A DNA stretch of 64,000 bases from Endozoicomonas acroporae (GTDB lineage Bacteria > Pseudomonadota > Gammaproteobacteria > Pseudomonadales > Endozoicomonadaceae), in NCBI RefSeq assembly GCF_002864045.1, contig NZ_PJPV01000074.1, positions 52,452 through 116,451 of the forward strand. Direction: 5' to 3'. Every line of letters starts with the position of its first letter. The stretch's first letter is position 1. The notes under the pieces were generated by a model. That model had not been told where the DNA came from and made no database searches. It was given only the letters and a program-made list of their open reading frames with translations. Positions 9,022 through 17,451 of the stretch are shown in pieces. Position numbers and translations under genes: made by a program.

Positions 9022-9402
9022 ATGAAAGTAAAAATGATCTGTGCGCTGTATGTGGCAATCATGCTTATGGGATGTGAACCACCGTATGACAAGCCGGTGG
9101 TCGATAATAAAACTGCTGAAGCCATCTGTCAGGCCAAAGACAACCTGCCCGGTGGCTGGACAAAATCTGAAGTTACTCCAGAGGTTCTGAAGGCGGTAAA
9201 GCTGGTGGTCAAGGGAGTGGAGAAATCGGCCAAACTGAAAAAAATGCTGGCGGTGCATTCTCAGATTGTTAATGGGGTGAATTACGCGCTGGAGTTCCAG
9301 TTGGAAAATGGCACGATCTGGAGTGCCATTGTTTATCGTGATCTTGAGGGAAAATACAACATTACCCAGACACCTATTCCCGGACTATTCTGTGATCACT
9401 GA
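9022..9402 (+). CDS. Cystatin-like lipoprotein
   Basis: The 126-residue protein has a lipoprotein signal (MKVKMICALYVAIMLMGC; lipobox LMGC, lipidated Cys18), so it should be exported and membrane-anchored. The mature part matches the cystatin plan: an N-terminal Gly-Gly pair (G44-G45), a long helix (about 52-74), then the loop QIVNG at 81-85 leading into the strand VNYALEFQLENG. In cystatins the QxVxG hairpin plugs the active site of papain-like cysteine proteases. The second Pro-Trp hairpin of animal cystatins is not obvious. The open frame extends upstream into the MITE-like element, but the ATG at 9022 begins the signal sequence. Protease inhibition is inferred from family resemblance. Confidence 0.8.
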   Translation: MKVKMICALYVAIMLMGCEPPYDKPVVDNKTAEAICQAKDNLPGGWTKSEVTPEVLKAVKLVVKGVEKSAKLKKMLAVHSQIVNGVNYALEFQLENGTIWSAIVYRDLEGKYNITQTPIPGLFCDH

Positions 9403-9507
9403 CCGGTTTCATGTCTGATCGGCGGATCATGTGCTTTTGCGACAGCAGCCGTTTTATGGAATGATTCACTCCGAGAATAATAATTACCGGCTGCTGTTGA
9501 GGTTCCC

Positions 9508-10320
9508 ATGTCTGATCAAACCCGTGTGCTCTTTGCAGTGAAAGATCGCATTGCCTACGTCACCATGAACCGTCCTGAGAAGCATAACGGCCTGGATATG
9601 GCCATGTTTCGTGACATGATTGCTACCGCAAAAAAAATCCGGAAGGATCGCTCGATCCGCTGCGTGATTCTCTCCGGGAATGGCTCCTCTTTTTGCTCAG
9701 GACTGGATTTTCAGGCCGTCAACAAAGACCCGGGCATAGTGGCAAAAGTCTTTCTTAAATTGCCGTGGACCAAACTGAACATTGCCCAGGAGATAGCCCA
9801 TTGCTGGCGAGATCTGCCGGTCCCGGTTGTTTCCGTTATTCACGGTAACTGCTTTGGTGGTGGGATGCAGATTATCCTGGCCACGGATTATCGCATTGCC
9901 AGGGCGGATGCCAGCCTTGCCATTATGGAGATGAAGTGGGGCTTGATTCCCGATATGAGTGGTATGGTTACACTCTCCCGGCTGACCCGTATTGATATTG
10001 CCCAGGAGCTGACCATAACCGGGCGTAAATTCACTGCCCGGGAGGGGCACGAGTTCGGTTTGATCAGCCGGTTGGCTGATGACCCGATGGCGGCAGCAGA
10101 ACAGCTTGCCCAAACGATTTGCAGGCAATCGCCGGATGCCGTTGCCGCAGCCAAATACCTGTTCAGAAAAACCTGGAAAGCCGACACCTGGAAAGCCCTG
10201 CGCTGGGAGCGCTGGGTTCAGGCACGCCTGCTGGGGCGTAAAAACCAGCGCATTGCCATGAAAAATGGTCTGAGTAAATCAGACGATCCTCTGCCGTTTA
10301 TTGACCGGCGCTCATTTTGA
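9508..10320 (+). CDS. Enoyl-CoA hydratase/isomerase (crotonase) family protein
   Basis: Crotonase-fold enzyme of 270 residues acting on acyl-CoA thioesters. The oxyanion-hole segments are clear: SSFCSGLDF around 67-75 and HGNCFGGGMQI around 110-120. A carboxylate in EMKWGLIPDMSGM sits where crotonases place their catalytic acid, and the C-terminal helical trimerisation domain ends with DPLPFIDRRSF. Only one of the two glutamates of classical enoyl-CoA hydratase is evident, so isomerase-type chemistry (for example dienoyl-CoA isomerase-like) is as likely as hydration. No other fatty-acid oxidation gene is nearby. It converges on the TRAF/MATH gene with a 30-bp gap. Confidence 0.88.
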   Translation: MSDQTRVLFAVKDRIAYVTMNRPEKHNGLDMAMFRDMIATAKKIRKDRSIRCVILSGNGSSFCSGLDFQAVNKDPGIVAKVFLKLPWTKLNIAQEIAHCWRDLPVPVVSVIHGNCFGGGMQIILATDYRIARADASLAIMEMKWGLIPDMSGMVTLSRLTRIDIAQELTITGRKFTAREGHEFGLISRLADDPMAAAEQLAQTICRQSPDAVAAAKYLFRKTWKADTWKALRWERWVQARLLGRKNQRIAMKNGLSKSDDPLPFIDRRSF

Positions 10321-10350
10321 CAGGCAACCGGTCTATATAGTTTTTTATTG

Positions 10351-11700
10351 CTAAAGCCCGCATCTGATAAAGAGGTCGCCGTCTACCAGGCATTCGTCCA
10401 TCATCTTTTTCTGGCTTATAGAAATACAGTCGACATAAGTCTCTGGATTATTTTCCGGGTTTGGATGCCTGATTACGTTTTCAACAATAAGAATGACATC
10501 ACTGTGTATCACCACACCGCTCCTGCCAAGGATTTCAAATACAATAGATCCGGCAAATTGCTGAGACTGTATCGGATCATAAAGCGATGGCATAAGCCCA
10601 ATGGACAGACCGATATCCCGATCCTGATCTGCGCTATCACCAGTAAGATAAATTCGTGCACATAATGCATGTCCTTTAACTGAATGAAACAAGGGACTGA
10701 TGAGTTGTTGACTATCACCACTCCTGATCTTATCCAACTCATTTTTGAAACCGGGTATCTTCCAGAGTAAAACGCCGTTGCCGGTGGTTGCTTTGTGGAT
10801 TTGTAGTTCCAGCTCAAGCTTCTGTATTTGTGATTGCTGGCTAACAATGGCTCTGCACAGTTCATCGATGCTATCGGTCTGGTTTTGATAGGCACGCCTT
10901 AGCCCGGCGAAGCCATTGAGTACCTCCCCAAACTGTTTAACCATGGCTTCGTACTGGGCATAGGCTATGGTCGGAGTTGCCAGTACCGCTGCTGTTGCTC
11001 CTTCAGTCTCGCTGGTTGCAGTGGTTGGCTCAGGCAGTATCAGCGGGTTGACCCCGGGCTTATTGACAACAGATGCCAACGTCCGGGCGGGATGTTCATC
11101 GTCATTATGGTAATGGGCAGGCAGTTCATGCAGAGACAGCCACTGGCCGCATTCGATGCCCGGAGGAGAATCTTCAGCGCCCTTCAAATTATTCAGCATT
11201 ACGCCTCTGGCACAAGCAACCTCCAGGCTTTTCGACAACTCAGTCAACACCTGGCACTGTGCAAACCGATTAACCTCAGGACAAAATTTTCTGGCACATC
11301 GAATGTCAGCGGGCAGGGGCAAGGCATTATTGTCGTCTTGGTGAGGTAGTGTAGATGGCGACTGCCTTGCCAGGTCTATGACCCCGCAATGCTGATCACC
11401 CTGAGCGCTCTCCGGCGGGTAGGGTGCGCTTTCAATAACATGGGAAGGATCATAAATTTTACTTGAGTCACGCGACTTGATTGTCTTGCTGGTTAAATTT
11501 GAACACGGGAAGCAATACAGCTGCGGCAACAGATCAGCGTCAGCTGGCCTGCACCTGAAGCAGGCACCACTGGTGGTTCGGAATAATATTGAAGTTTTTT
11601 CTTCGGATGACCGGTGAGCAGGGGCTTTATCTTTATTGAGCGGCGGTGGCTCAACCTTGCCAGAGTCAACGGGAGTGGAATGGGCAGGATAAAAAAACAT
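10351..11700 (-). CDS. TRAF-like protein with coiled coil and C-terminal MATH domain
   Basis: A eukaryote-like protein of about 449 residues. The last 142 residues (from about 308, NGVLLWKIPGFKNELDKIRS) match the TRAF-C/MATH beta-sandwich of animal TRAF adaptors: LISPLFHS, the ALCARIYLTGD strand, LGLMP-type core, GSIVFEILGRSG and the closing DGDLFIRC. A coiled coil with regular heptads (about 245-303) precedes it, as in TRAF trimers. The N-terminal 200 residues are Cys- and His-rich (ACFRC near 46, CFPC near 63, later CARKFC and a C...H...H segment), suggesting degenerate RING/TRAF zinc fingers. The ATG at 11700 is chosen because AGAGGAG lies 9 nt upstream. No signal peptide is seen. Animal TRAFs link receptors to ubiquitin signalling, so a host-directed role is inferred. 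Confidence 0.85.
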   Translation of the reverse strand: MFFYPAHSTPVDSGKVEPPPLNKDKAPAHRSSEEKTSILFRTTSGACFRCRPADADLLPQLYCFPCSNLTSKTIKSRDSSKIYDPSHVIESAPYPPESAQGDQHCGVIDLARQSPSTLPHQDDNNALPLPADIRCARKFCPEVNRFAQCQVLTELSKSLEVACARGVMLNNLKGAEDSPPGIECGQWLSLHELPAHYHNDDEHPARTLASVVNKPGVNPLILPEPTTATSETEGATAAVLATPTIAYAQYEAMVKQFGEVLNGFAGLRRAYQNQTDSIDELCRAIVSQQSQIQKLELELQIHKATTGNGVLLWKIPGFKNELDKIRSGDSQQLISPLFHSVKGHALCARIYLTGDSADQDRDIGLSIGLMPSLYDPIQSQQFAGSIVFEILGRSGVVIHSDVILIVENVIRHPNPENNPETYVDCISISQKKMMDECLVDGDLFIRCGL

Positions 11701-11909
11701 ATACACCAACTCCTCTGGTCAGGCATTAAAAAAACCTTGAAAAGAATAAATCTGTAAAATGACCGTCAGGGCTCCCCCCCTCCGTCATTGGGACTTATTG
11801 ACAACAAATCAGATGTTTGGTTCACCAGGTAAAATGACCGGATGCTGCTGCGGTCCTGATGCCTGATCAAATACACTACTTTGGCATTATGTTTTGGTGA
11901 TTTGATGTA

Positions 11910-11924
11910 CGTTATGTTATAACG
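11910..11924. promoter_or_regulatory. Zur-like operator upstream of the zinc-uptake operon
   Basis: CGTTAT-GTT-ATAACG is a perfect 6-bp inverted repeat containing TGTTATAAC, the core of gammaproteobacterial Zur boxes. It lies about 70 bp before a gene cluster whose products match the Zur-controlled Zrg zinc system. The surrounding 11701-11995 gap has no other recognisable gene. Confidence 0.6.
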
Positions 11925-11995
11925 ATTTGCATTTTAGATTGGGTGCTGGTCCCTCCGGAACAGGGTGAGGGCAATACCGAAAGGAATCGCAGAAG

Positions 11996-12379
11996 ATGAC
12001 CATCAGCCTTTGCTGGACAGACCGTGGAAAAGAGAGCAAACAATTGCTGTCTTTTCTTATGGTGGCTGTCTATCTGCTGGTGGTGCACTACACACTGAGT
12101 CACGTTCATACCGCTTTGGAGGAAAATCAGCAATCTGAAATATTCTGGCAGTATCCAGTTATTTCGATGGTTGATGATGCCAGTGATCACCAGCACAATG
12201 AGCACCTACATTCATCGGCCTGTATGCTGGTGTCTCAAGCCACTTCAACCGTTCATTGGTGCAAAGTAAAGGTGCGGTTTGCTGCGGTACTTAACGACCG
12301 TCCCTATCGCTTATCAATCCATTCTTCCACGCCAACCAAAAGACACACCCGCGCACCGCCTGCTAGCTCTGAAGTTTGA
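11996..12379 (+). CDS. Small membrane-anchored histidine-containing protein, first gene of the zinc operon
   Basis: Product of 127 residues with one hydrophobic segment near the N-terminus (LLSFLMVAVYLLVVHYTLSHV), probably a signal anchor, followed by a His/Asp-rich stretch (DDASDHQHNEHLHSS) able to bind metal. The family is not recognised with certainty. AAGGA at 11981 serves as ribosome site for the ATG at 11996. The gene is the first after the Zur-like box and lies just upstream of the DUF2796 gene, so a role in zinc capture or delivery is inferred from position and histidine content only. Confidence 0.65.
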   Translation: MTISLCWTDRGKESKQLLSFLMVAVYLLVVHYTLSHVHTALEENQQSEIFWQYPVISMVDDASDHQHNEHLHSSACMLVSQATSTVHWCKVKVRFAAVLNDRPYRLSIHSSTPTKRHTRAPPASSEV

Positions 12380-12420
12380 TGGTTCATCACTTATTTATTT
12401 CTTTCTTTCAGGAATTGTGT

Positions 12421-13008
12421 ATGCGTTGTGTTGCAAAAGTGGCCGCTGTTGCCTGTGCCTTGATAACAGCAGGTGTTGCCGCTGATGGGCATCGTCATGC
12501 CGGAGCCCATGTACATGGAGCCGGTCATTTGAATTTTGCCATTGAAGGTCGTCAGGTTCATATTGAACTGGAAACGCCGGGGTTTGATATTCTTGGTTTT
12601 GAATCCATCCGTTCGGACGCTCAGCGCAGGCAACTTAAAGATGCCCTGCTGGAACTGGAAAAAGATGATTTATGGTCTTTTGCGCCAGCGGCGTCCTGCA
12701 CGTTGCAATCGGCATCGGCTTCGGCCAGCGGTGAGCATGGAGAAGATCATCATGGTGATGCAGATGGACACCACCATGACAAGCATGAACATGACGACCA
12801 CCATGGCGATGGTCACCATGAGTCAGCACATATGGATATTGCCGCTACTTATGTTTATGAGTGTGCCAATATTGCCGGGCTCAATAGCATCTCGACCCGA
12901 CTGTTTCAGCGGTTTGCAAACAGTGAACAGTTGCAGGTTCAGGGCTTTACCGATGCTGGCCAGATAGCGGGTCAGATGAACCGTGAGCGACCAGAGGTGC
13001 GCTTCTGA
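12421..13008 (+). CDS. DUF2796 zinc-binding periplasmic protein (ZrgA-like)
   Basis: Product of 195 residues with a clear signal peptide (MRCVAKVAAVACALITAGVA). Directly after cleavage come the family's motif HRHAGAHVHGAGHLNFAIEG and a central histidine run (about 105-140) made of HH, DHH and EH repeats that suits zinc binding. The motif and the downstream ABC genes match the zinc-regulated Zrg system known in Vibrio, in which this protein is the periplasmic zinc binder. The start at 12421 is set by CAGGAA six bases upstream and by the signal peptide; the frame is open further upstream. The stop codon lies two bases before the ATPase start, indicating translational coupling. Confidence 0.88.
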   Translation: MRCVAKVAAVACALITAGVAADGHRHAGAHVHGAGHLNFAIEGRQVHIELETPGFDILGFESIRSDAQRRQLKDALLELEKDDLWSFAPAASCTLQSASASASGEHGEDHHGDADGHHHDKHEHDDHHGDGHHESAHMDIAATYVYECANIAGLNSISTRLFQRFANSEQLQVQGFTDAGQIAGQMNRERPEVRF

Positions 13009-13009
13009 T

Positions 13010-13747
13010 ATGAGCAGTCTCGGTCAACCGGTGATTCATCTAAAGGATGTCCAGTTCGGCTGGCAGCCGGGAACTGTGGTTCTGGATATACCGGAGCTGT
13101 TAATCCATCAGGGTGAGAAGGTGTTTATCCGGGGGCCTTCAGGGTCGGGTAAAACGACGCTGTTGGGGCTTCTGGGCGGCGTGCTCACACCGGTTGCCGG
13201 TGTTGTCTCTGTGCTGAGAAACGACATTGGTCGTTTCTCCCCGGCACGCCGGGATCATTTCCGGGCCAATCATATCGGTTTTATTTTTCAGATGTTCAAC
13301 CTGATCCCTTACCTTTCAGTAGTTGACAATGTCACACTGCCGCTGGGGTTTGCCAGCAAGCGCCGTGAAAATGTGCAATCCATGGGCGTTGATGCCAGGC
13401 AGGAAGCGATTCGACTGCTAAACCATCTGGAGCTGACCGATCCCCAGTTGCTGCAGAGGCCAGTGACGGAACTCAGTATCGGCCAACAGCAGAGAGTGGC
13501 GGCAGCCAGAGCGTTGATTGGCCGTCCTGATCTGGTGATTGCAGATGAGCCCACCTCGGCGTTGGACAGCGATACCCGTGAGGCATTCATACGTCTGTTG
13601 TTTGCGGAGTGTGAGGCTGCTGGCAGTACGCTGGTTTTTGTCAGCCATGATTCTGCCCTGGAAGCCTTGTTTGATCGCTCTGTGGCCTTGAATGAAACTA
13701 ACCGGGCCAGTCAATATCGGCCTTTAGGCCAGCCGGAGGTGGTGTAA
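13010..13747 (+). CDS. ABC transporter ATP-binding protein of the zinc operon
   Basis: Nucleotide-binding subunit of 245 residues of the LolD/MacB subfamily. Walker A is GPSGSGKT at 42-49, the Q-loop lies in GFIFQMFNLIPY, the signature is LSIGQQQR, Walker B is LVIADEPTSALD and the switch histidine is in VFVSHD. An ATG at 13010 gives a normal N-terminus (SLGQPVIHLKDVQFGW), whereas an upstream in-frame ATG at 12983 would add nine residues overlapping the previous gene. The stop codon overlaps the start of the permease (TAATG). It works with the FtsX-type permease encoded next; in Zrg systems this pair is needed for zinc uptake, though the mechanism is not settled. Confidence 0.93.
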   Translation: MSSLGQPVIHLKDVQFGWQPGTVVLDIPELLIHQGEKVFIRGPSGSGKTTLLGLLGGVLTPVAGVVSVLRNDIGRFSPARRDHFRANHIGFIFQMFNLIPYLSVVDNVTLPLGFASKRRENVQSMGVDARQEAIRLLNHLELTDPQLLQRPVTELSIGQQQRVAAARALIGRPDLVIADEPTSALDSDTREAFIRLLFAECEAAGSTLVFVSHDSALEALFDRSVALNETNRASQYRPLGQPEVV

Positions 13748-15009
13748 TGTCAATACTTCATCTGGCGGTGAAAAGTTTGAGTAATCGCAAAACCACGGCA
13801 TTGCTGACCATTTTCTCCATTGCCATCAGCGTAGCTTTGTTGCTGGGCGTGGAAAGGGTACGGGTTGAGGCCCGGAACAGTTTTACCAGTACCGTGTCCG
13901 GTACCGATCTTGTGGTTGGTGCCCGCAGCAGTTCGCTTAATCTGCTGCTCTATTCGGTGTTCCATCTGGGTAATGCGACCAATAACATTACCTGGGAAAC
14001 CTACCAGGAACTGTCCTCCAATAAGGCGGTCGCCTGGACTATCCCTATTGCCCTGGGGGACTCTCATCAAGGTTATCGCGTGGTGGGTACCGCTCAAACC
14101 CTGTTTGAACACTTCCGTTTTGGTGATGATCAGCCCATCAGTTTCAAAAATGGTAAGCCGTTTGATGATCTCTATGATGCGGTGATTGGTTCTGAAGTGG
14201 CGGCGGTTCTTGGCTATCAGGCTGGTCAGGAAATAGTGCTCAGTCACGGTGTTGAAAGTCGGAGCCTGCAGACGCATCAGGATAAACCCTTCAGGATTTC
14301 TGGTGTGTTAAAGCCCACCGGCACCCCTATGGACCGAGTGGTAATGATCTCTCTGGAGGGGATTGAGGCGTTGCACATAGACTGGGTCAATGGGGCCGCA
14401 CCTAATGCACTGTTCTCGGTTTCTGCCGACAGGGCACGGCTCATGGATTTGCAACCATCCAGCATCACCGCCTATTTTGTTGGTTTGAAGTCCCGGGTGG
14501 CGGCCTTTCGGTACCAGCGGGCAGTGAATGAGTATCGCCAGGAAGCGCTGACGGCTATTTTGCCGGGGGTCGCCCTGGGAGAACTCTGGCAGTTGGTGGG
14601 TTCAGCGGAAAAGGCATTGCTGGCGGTTTCCGTGATGGTGGTGATTGCGGGGTTGGTGGGCATGCTGACCACCATTCTGACGTCGCTTAATGAGCGGCGC
14701 AGAGAGATGGCCATTCTCCGTTCAGTAGGTGCCCGGCCCTGGCATATCTTTACCCTGATGATGACCGAGTCCCTGATTTATGCCATCACTGGCACGCTAT
14801 TGGGTTTCTTGCTGATGTATGGAATGCTGTTCGCCATTCAACCGGTATTGCAAATGCAGCTGGGTTTGCACATTACCATTGCCTTACCGGGGATGTTTGA
14901 GTGGATTCTGGCGGTCGCCATTGTTATCTCGGCGACCATACTGGGTGCAGTGCCTGCCTGGCGGGCCTATAAAAATTCATTGGCGGATGGTCTGACGGTC
15001 AGGCTGTAG
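13747..15009 (+). CDS. FtsX/MacB-type ABC permease of the zinc operon
   Basis: Inner-membrane permease of 420 residues with the family's four-helix plan: one helix at about 13-35 (ALLTIFSIAISVALLLGVE), a large periplasmic domain (about 40-270), then three C-terminal helices (about 285-310, 335-365 and 380-402) with the cytoplasmic coupling motif RRREMAILRSVGARPWHI between them. It overlaps the ATPase stop by one base, so the two are translationally coupled. The family often exports or remodels envelope components rather than importing ions, so its part in zinc acquisition rests on the Zrg context. Confidence 0.92.
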   Translation: MSILHLAVKSLSNRKTTALLTIFSIAISVALLLGVERVRVEARNSFTSTVSGTDLVVGARSSSLNLLLYSVFHLGNATNNITWETYQELSSNKAVAWTIPIALGDSHQGYRVVGTAQTLFEHFRFGDDQPISFKNGKPFDDLYDAVIGSEVAAVLGYQAGQEIVLSHGVESRSLQTHQDKPFRISGVLKPTGTPMDRVVMISLEGIEALHIDWVNGAAPNALFSVSADRARLMDLQPSSITAYFVGLKSRVAAFRYQRAVNEYRQEALTAILPGVALGELWQLVGSAEKALLAVSVMVVIAGLVGMLTTILTSLNERRREMAILRSVGARPWHIFTLMMTESLIYAITGTLLGFLLMYGMLFAIQPVLQMQLGLHITIALPGMFEWILAVAIVISATILGAVPAWRAYKNSLADGLTVRL

Positions 15010-15020
15010 GAGAGCAAATA

Positions 15021-15548
15021 ATGATAGCAGGAAGACCGCACCCTGGCTGGATGGCCGTGGTGCTTATGCTGGCTTTTATGCCGGTGAACTTTGCCATGGC
15101 TGCAAGCACCGAAAAGCCTGCGTTCAAAGAGATCAACTGGGATGACCTGATGCCGCCGGTGGATGAGGAAATTGTCCGTAAATATGAGGCGGGTGAAATC
15201 AGTCAGGAAGAGGCTATTGAATATATTGATGAGCTGGGCAAGATTCCGGTAGAAAGTATGAATCAGCAACGGGTCAAAATTCCCGGTTACCTGGTGCCGC
15301 TGAATATTGGCAAGGATCAATCAGCCACAGAGCTGTTGCTGGTGCCAACCCTGGGAGCCTGTATTCATGTACCGCCACCGCCACCCAACCAGACCATTTT
15401 TGTCCGCTATGACCAGGGTATTAAAGTCACAGAGGCGGGCTATACCCCTTACTGGCTGGAAGGAGTGATCAAGGTTGAAAATAATACCTCCGAGTACACT
15501 GACGTTGTCTATGCCATAACGGTGGAGAGTTTGAAGGAGTTTGAATAG
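15021..15548 (+). CDS. DUF3299 exported protein, last gene of the zinc operon
   Basis: Product of 175 residues with an N-terminal signal sequence (WMAVVLMLAFMPVNFAMAA). The mature part carries the DUF3299 hallmarks KIPGYLVPL and LGACIHVPPPPPNQ, the latter containing a conserved Cys-x-His that may bind a metal. It starts 11 bp after the permease stop and is followed by a stable stem-loop, so it probably closes the operon. Genes of this family accompany DUF2796 proteins and FtsX-type ABC transporters in other gammaproteobacteria. Confidence 0.88.
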   Translation: MIAGRPHPGWMAVVLMLAFMPVNFAMAASTEKPAFKEINWDDLMPPVDEEIVRKYEAGEISQEEAIEYIDELGKIPVESMNQQRVKIPGYLVPLNIGKDQSATELLLVPTLGACIHVPPPPPNQTIFVRYDQGIKVTEAGYTPYWLEGVIKVENNTSEYTDVVYAITVESLKEFE

Positions 15549-15555
15549 AGAGAGA

Positions 15556-15587
15556 ATGCTTTGCTCCGATGCTCCGGGGCAAAGCAT
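15556..15587 (+). terminator. Stem-loop after the zinc operon
   Basis: ATGCTTTGC (15556-15564) pairs with GCAAAGCAT (15579-15587), and the stem extends inward through TCCG/CGGG with one G-T pair. It has no T-run, so it may be a transcript-stabilising hairpin or a weak terminator. Confidence 0.45.
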
Positions 15588-15711
15588 GTTCCCCGAGACA
15601 ACAGTGCTGTCCAATGGGGCATTCAATGATAACTTGTGAAGACTTCCCTCTAATCGTGTTATAACATCCTATCCTGATTGGCTCCTCTGATAACCGTACT
15701 GGCGAGTGACC

Positions 15712-16206
15712 ATGGAACCTACACTGCATTCTGCTACGTCCCCCATTGTCAGTGAAATTGCTGAACTCCTGATGTCCAGGGGCTGGACCCTGTCGACCGC
15801 TGAATCCTGTACCGGTGGTGGTATTGGTCATGCCCTGACCGTGTTGCCGGGAAGCTCGGCCTGGTTTGACGGTGGTGTCATCTGCTATGCCAATGGCGTA
15901 AAGGCCAATCTCCTGCATGTGCCGACAGTGTTGCTGAATAAGTACGGTGCGGTCAGTGAGCAGGTAGCTATCGCCATGGCCCGGGGTGTCCGCAAGCTGC
16001 TGGCAACGGACATCTCTATAGCCGTGACCGGTGTTGCCGGACCGGGGGGGGCGACACCGGAAAAACCTGTGGGAACCGTCTGGATTGCCTGGAGTACCGG
16101 TCAGGAAACCGCTGCAAGGCACTTCCATTTTGAGGGTGATCGTGATCAGATCAGGGCGCAAACGGTTGTTCAGGCGTTGCTGGGTGTTCTGACCCTGTTG
16201 ACCTGA
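15712..16206 (+). CDS. pncC: Nicotinamide-nucleotide amidase (CinA C-terminal domain)
   Basis: The stand-alone CinA C-terminal domain (164 residues) deamidates nicotinamide mononucleotide to nicotinic acid mononucleotide in pyridine-nucleotide recycling. Family motifs are present: STAESCTGGGIGHALT, the PGSSAWFDGGVICYAN segment and the strongly conserved GVAGPGGATPEKPVGTVW. The catalytic Ser lies in AESCTGG. A GTG two codons upstream (15706) is an alternative start. Location immediately before recA is the usual context in Pseudomonas and relatives. Confidence 0.94.
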   Translation: MEPTLHSATSPIVSEIAELLMSRGWTLSTAESCTGGGIGHALTVLPGSSAWFDGGVICYANGVKANLLHVPTVLLNKYGAVSEQVAIAMARGVRKLLATDISIAVTGVAGPGGATPEKPVGTVWIAWSTGQETAARHFHFEGDRDQIRAQTVVQALLGVLTLLT

Positions 16207-16253
16207 GAAACGTTAGCCTGAAAAAAAAATCCTTCCTGTCGAAGCGATAAATA

Positions 16254-16273
16254 TACTGGACAAACATCCAGTA
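16254..16273. promoter_or_regulatory. Upstream LexA-like site of recA
   Basis: TACTGG-N8-CCAGTA is a perfect 6-bp dyad with the LexA spacing, but has CTGG/CCAG instead of CTGT/ACAG. It begins 21 bp before the consensus site that follows, so it may be a weaker second operator. Confidence 0.5.
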
Positions 16274-16274
16274 T

Positions 16275-16290
16275 CTGTTTAAATATACAG
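16275..16290. promoter_or_regulatory. LexA (SOS) box of recA
   Basis: CTGT-TTAAATAT-ACAG matches the gammaproteobacterial LexA consensus CTGT-N8-ACAG exactly. It lies 57 bp upstream of the recA start codon, so recA should be derepressed on DNA damage. Confidence 0.85.
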
Positions 16291-16346
16291 TATTACTTGT
16301 TGAGCTGTTCCTGATGAAATCAGAATCGAACTGAGGGCGTGAAAAA

Positions 16347-17447
16347 ATGGATGATAACAGAAAAAAAGCGTTGGCAGCAGCACTTGGCCAGATTGACCGG
16401 CAGTTTGGTAAAGGTGCCATCATGCGGATGGGGGATCAGAAGCAGGAAGCAATTCCCGCAATTTCTACCGGTTCTCTGCAACTGGATATAGCCCTGGGTA
16501 TTGGTGGCCTGCCAAAAGGCCGTGTTATTGAAATCTTCGGTCCTGAATCTTCCGGTAAAACCACGCTGACCCTGAGCGTTATTGCTCAGGCTCAGAAGCA
16601 CGGCGCCACCTGTGCCTTTGTTGATGCTGAGCATGCCCTGGACCCACAATACGCCGGTAAGTTGGGTGTAAATGTGGATGACCTGTACGTCTCCCAGCCG
16701 GATACCGGTGAACAGGCGCTGGAAATCACCGATATGCTGGTTCGCTCCGGTGCCGTCGATGTTATCGTGGTTGACTCTGTCGCTGCCCTGGTACCCAAGG
16801 CTGAAATTGAAGGTGATATGGGGGACTCCCACGTTGGTCTTCAGGCCCGTCTGATGTCTCAGGCACTGCGTAAGCTGACCGGTTCCATCAAACAGACCAA
16901 CTGCATGGTTATCTTCATTAACCAGATCCGTATGAAGATCGGTGTGATGTTCGGCAACCCGGAAACCACTACCGGCGGTAACGCGCTGAAATTCTACTCT
17001 TCTGTACGTCTTGATATCCGTCGTACCGGTTCGGTGAAGCAGGGCGATGAGGTGATCGGTAACGAAACCCGCGTTAAAGTGGTGAAGAACAAGGTATCGC
17101 CACCATTCCGTCAGGCTGAATTCCAGATTCTGTACGGTCAGGGCATCTACCACATGGGCGAAGTGATTGATCTGGGTGTCAAGCTGAAGCTGGTGGACAA
17201 ATCCGGTGCCTGGTATGCCTATAAAGGAACCAAGATTGGCCAGGGTAAAGCCAATGCTGCCCAGTATCTTTCTGATAATCCGGAAGTGGCGGCTGAAATC
17301 GAAGCCCAGATCCGTGCTGAGTTAATGAGCACCCCGGAGAAGGACGCTGCAAAAAAAGCCGAAGCTGACGCCGGAAAAAGTGCTGGCAAAAAAGGTGACG
17401 GCGATGCAGCGGCAAGTGTGCAGCAGGACGAGCTGCTGGCTGAGTAA
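16347..17447 (+). CDS. recA: Recombinase RecA
   Basis: DNA-dependent ATPase that forms filaments on single-stranded DNA, performs strand exchange and triggers LexA self-cleavage. The protein has 366 residues (E. coli 353). Walker A is GPESSGKT at 65-72, Walker B lies in [15 protein letters not shown], and loops L1 and L2 are intact ([32 protein letters not shown]). The C-terminal tail is longer than usual and rich in Ala, Lys and Asp before the acidic end. GAGGG at 16332-16336 is the ribosome site. It is followed at once by recX, and one or two LexA-type operators lie upstream. Confidence 0.98.
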   Translation: MDDNRKKALAAALGQIDRQFGKGAIMRMGDQKQEAIPAISTGSLQLDIALGIGGLPKGRVIEIFGPESSGKTTLTLSVIAQAQKHGATCAFVDAEHALDPQYAGKLGVNVDDLYVSQPDTGEQALEITDMLVRSGAVDVIVVDSVAALVPKAEIEGDMGDSHVGLQARLMSQALRKLTGSIKQTNCMVIFINQIRMKIGVMFGNPETTTGGNALKFYSSVRLDIRRTGSVKQGDEVIGNETRVKVVKNKVSPPFRQAEFQILYGQGIYHMGEVIDLGVKLKLVDKSGAWYAYKGTKIGQGKANAAQYLSDNPEVAAEIEAQIRAELMSTPEKDAAKKAEADAGKSAGKKGDGDAAASVQQDELLAE

Positions 17448-17451
17448 TTGA

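Noticed and set aside
10348..10665. Plus-strand frame of 105 codons beneath the TRAF-like gene
   Set aside because: It overlaps the conserved MATH domain in antisense and has no independent support.
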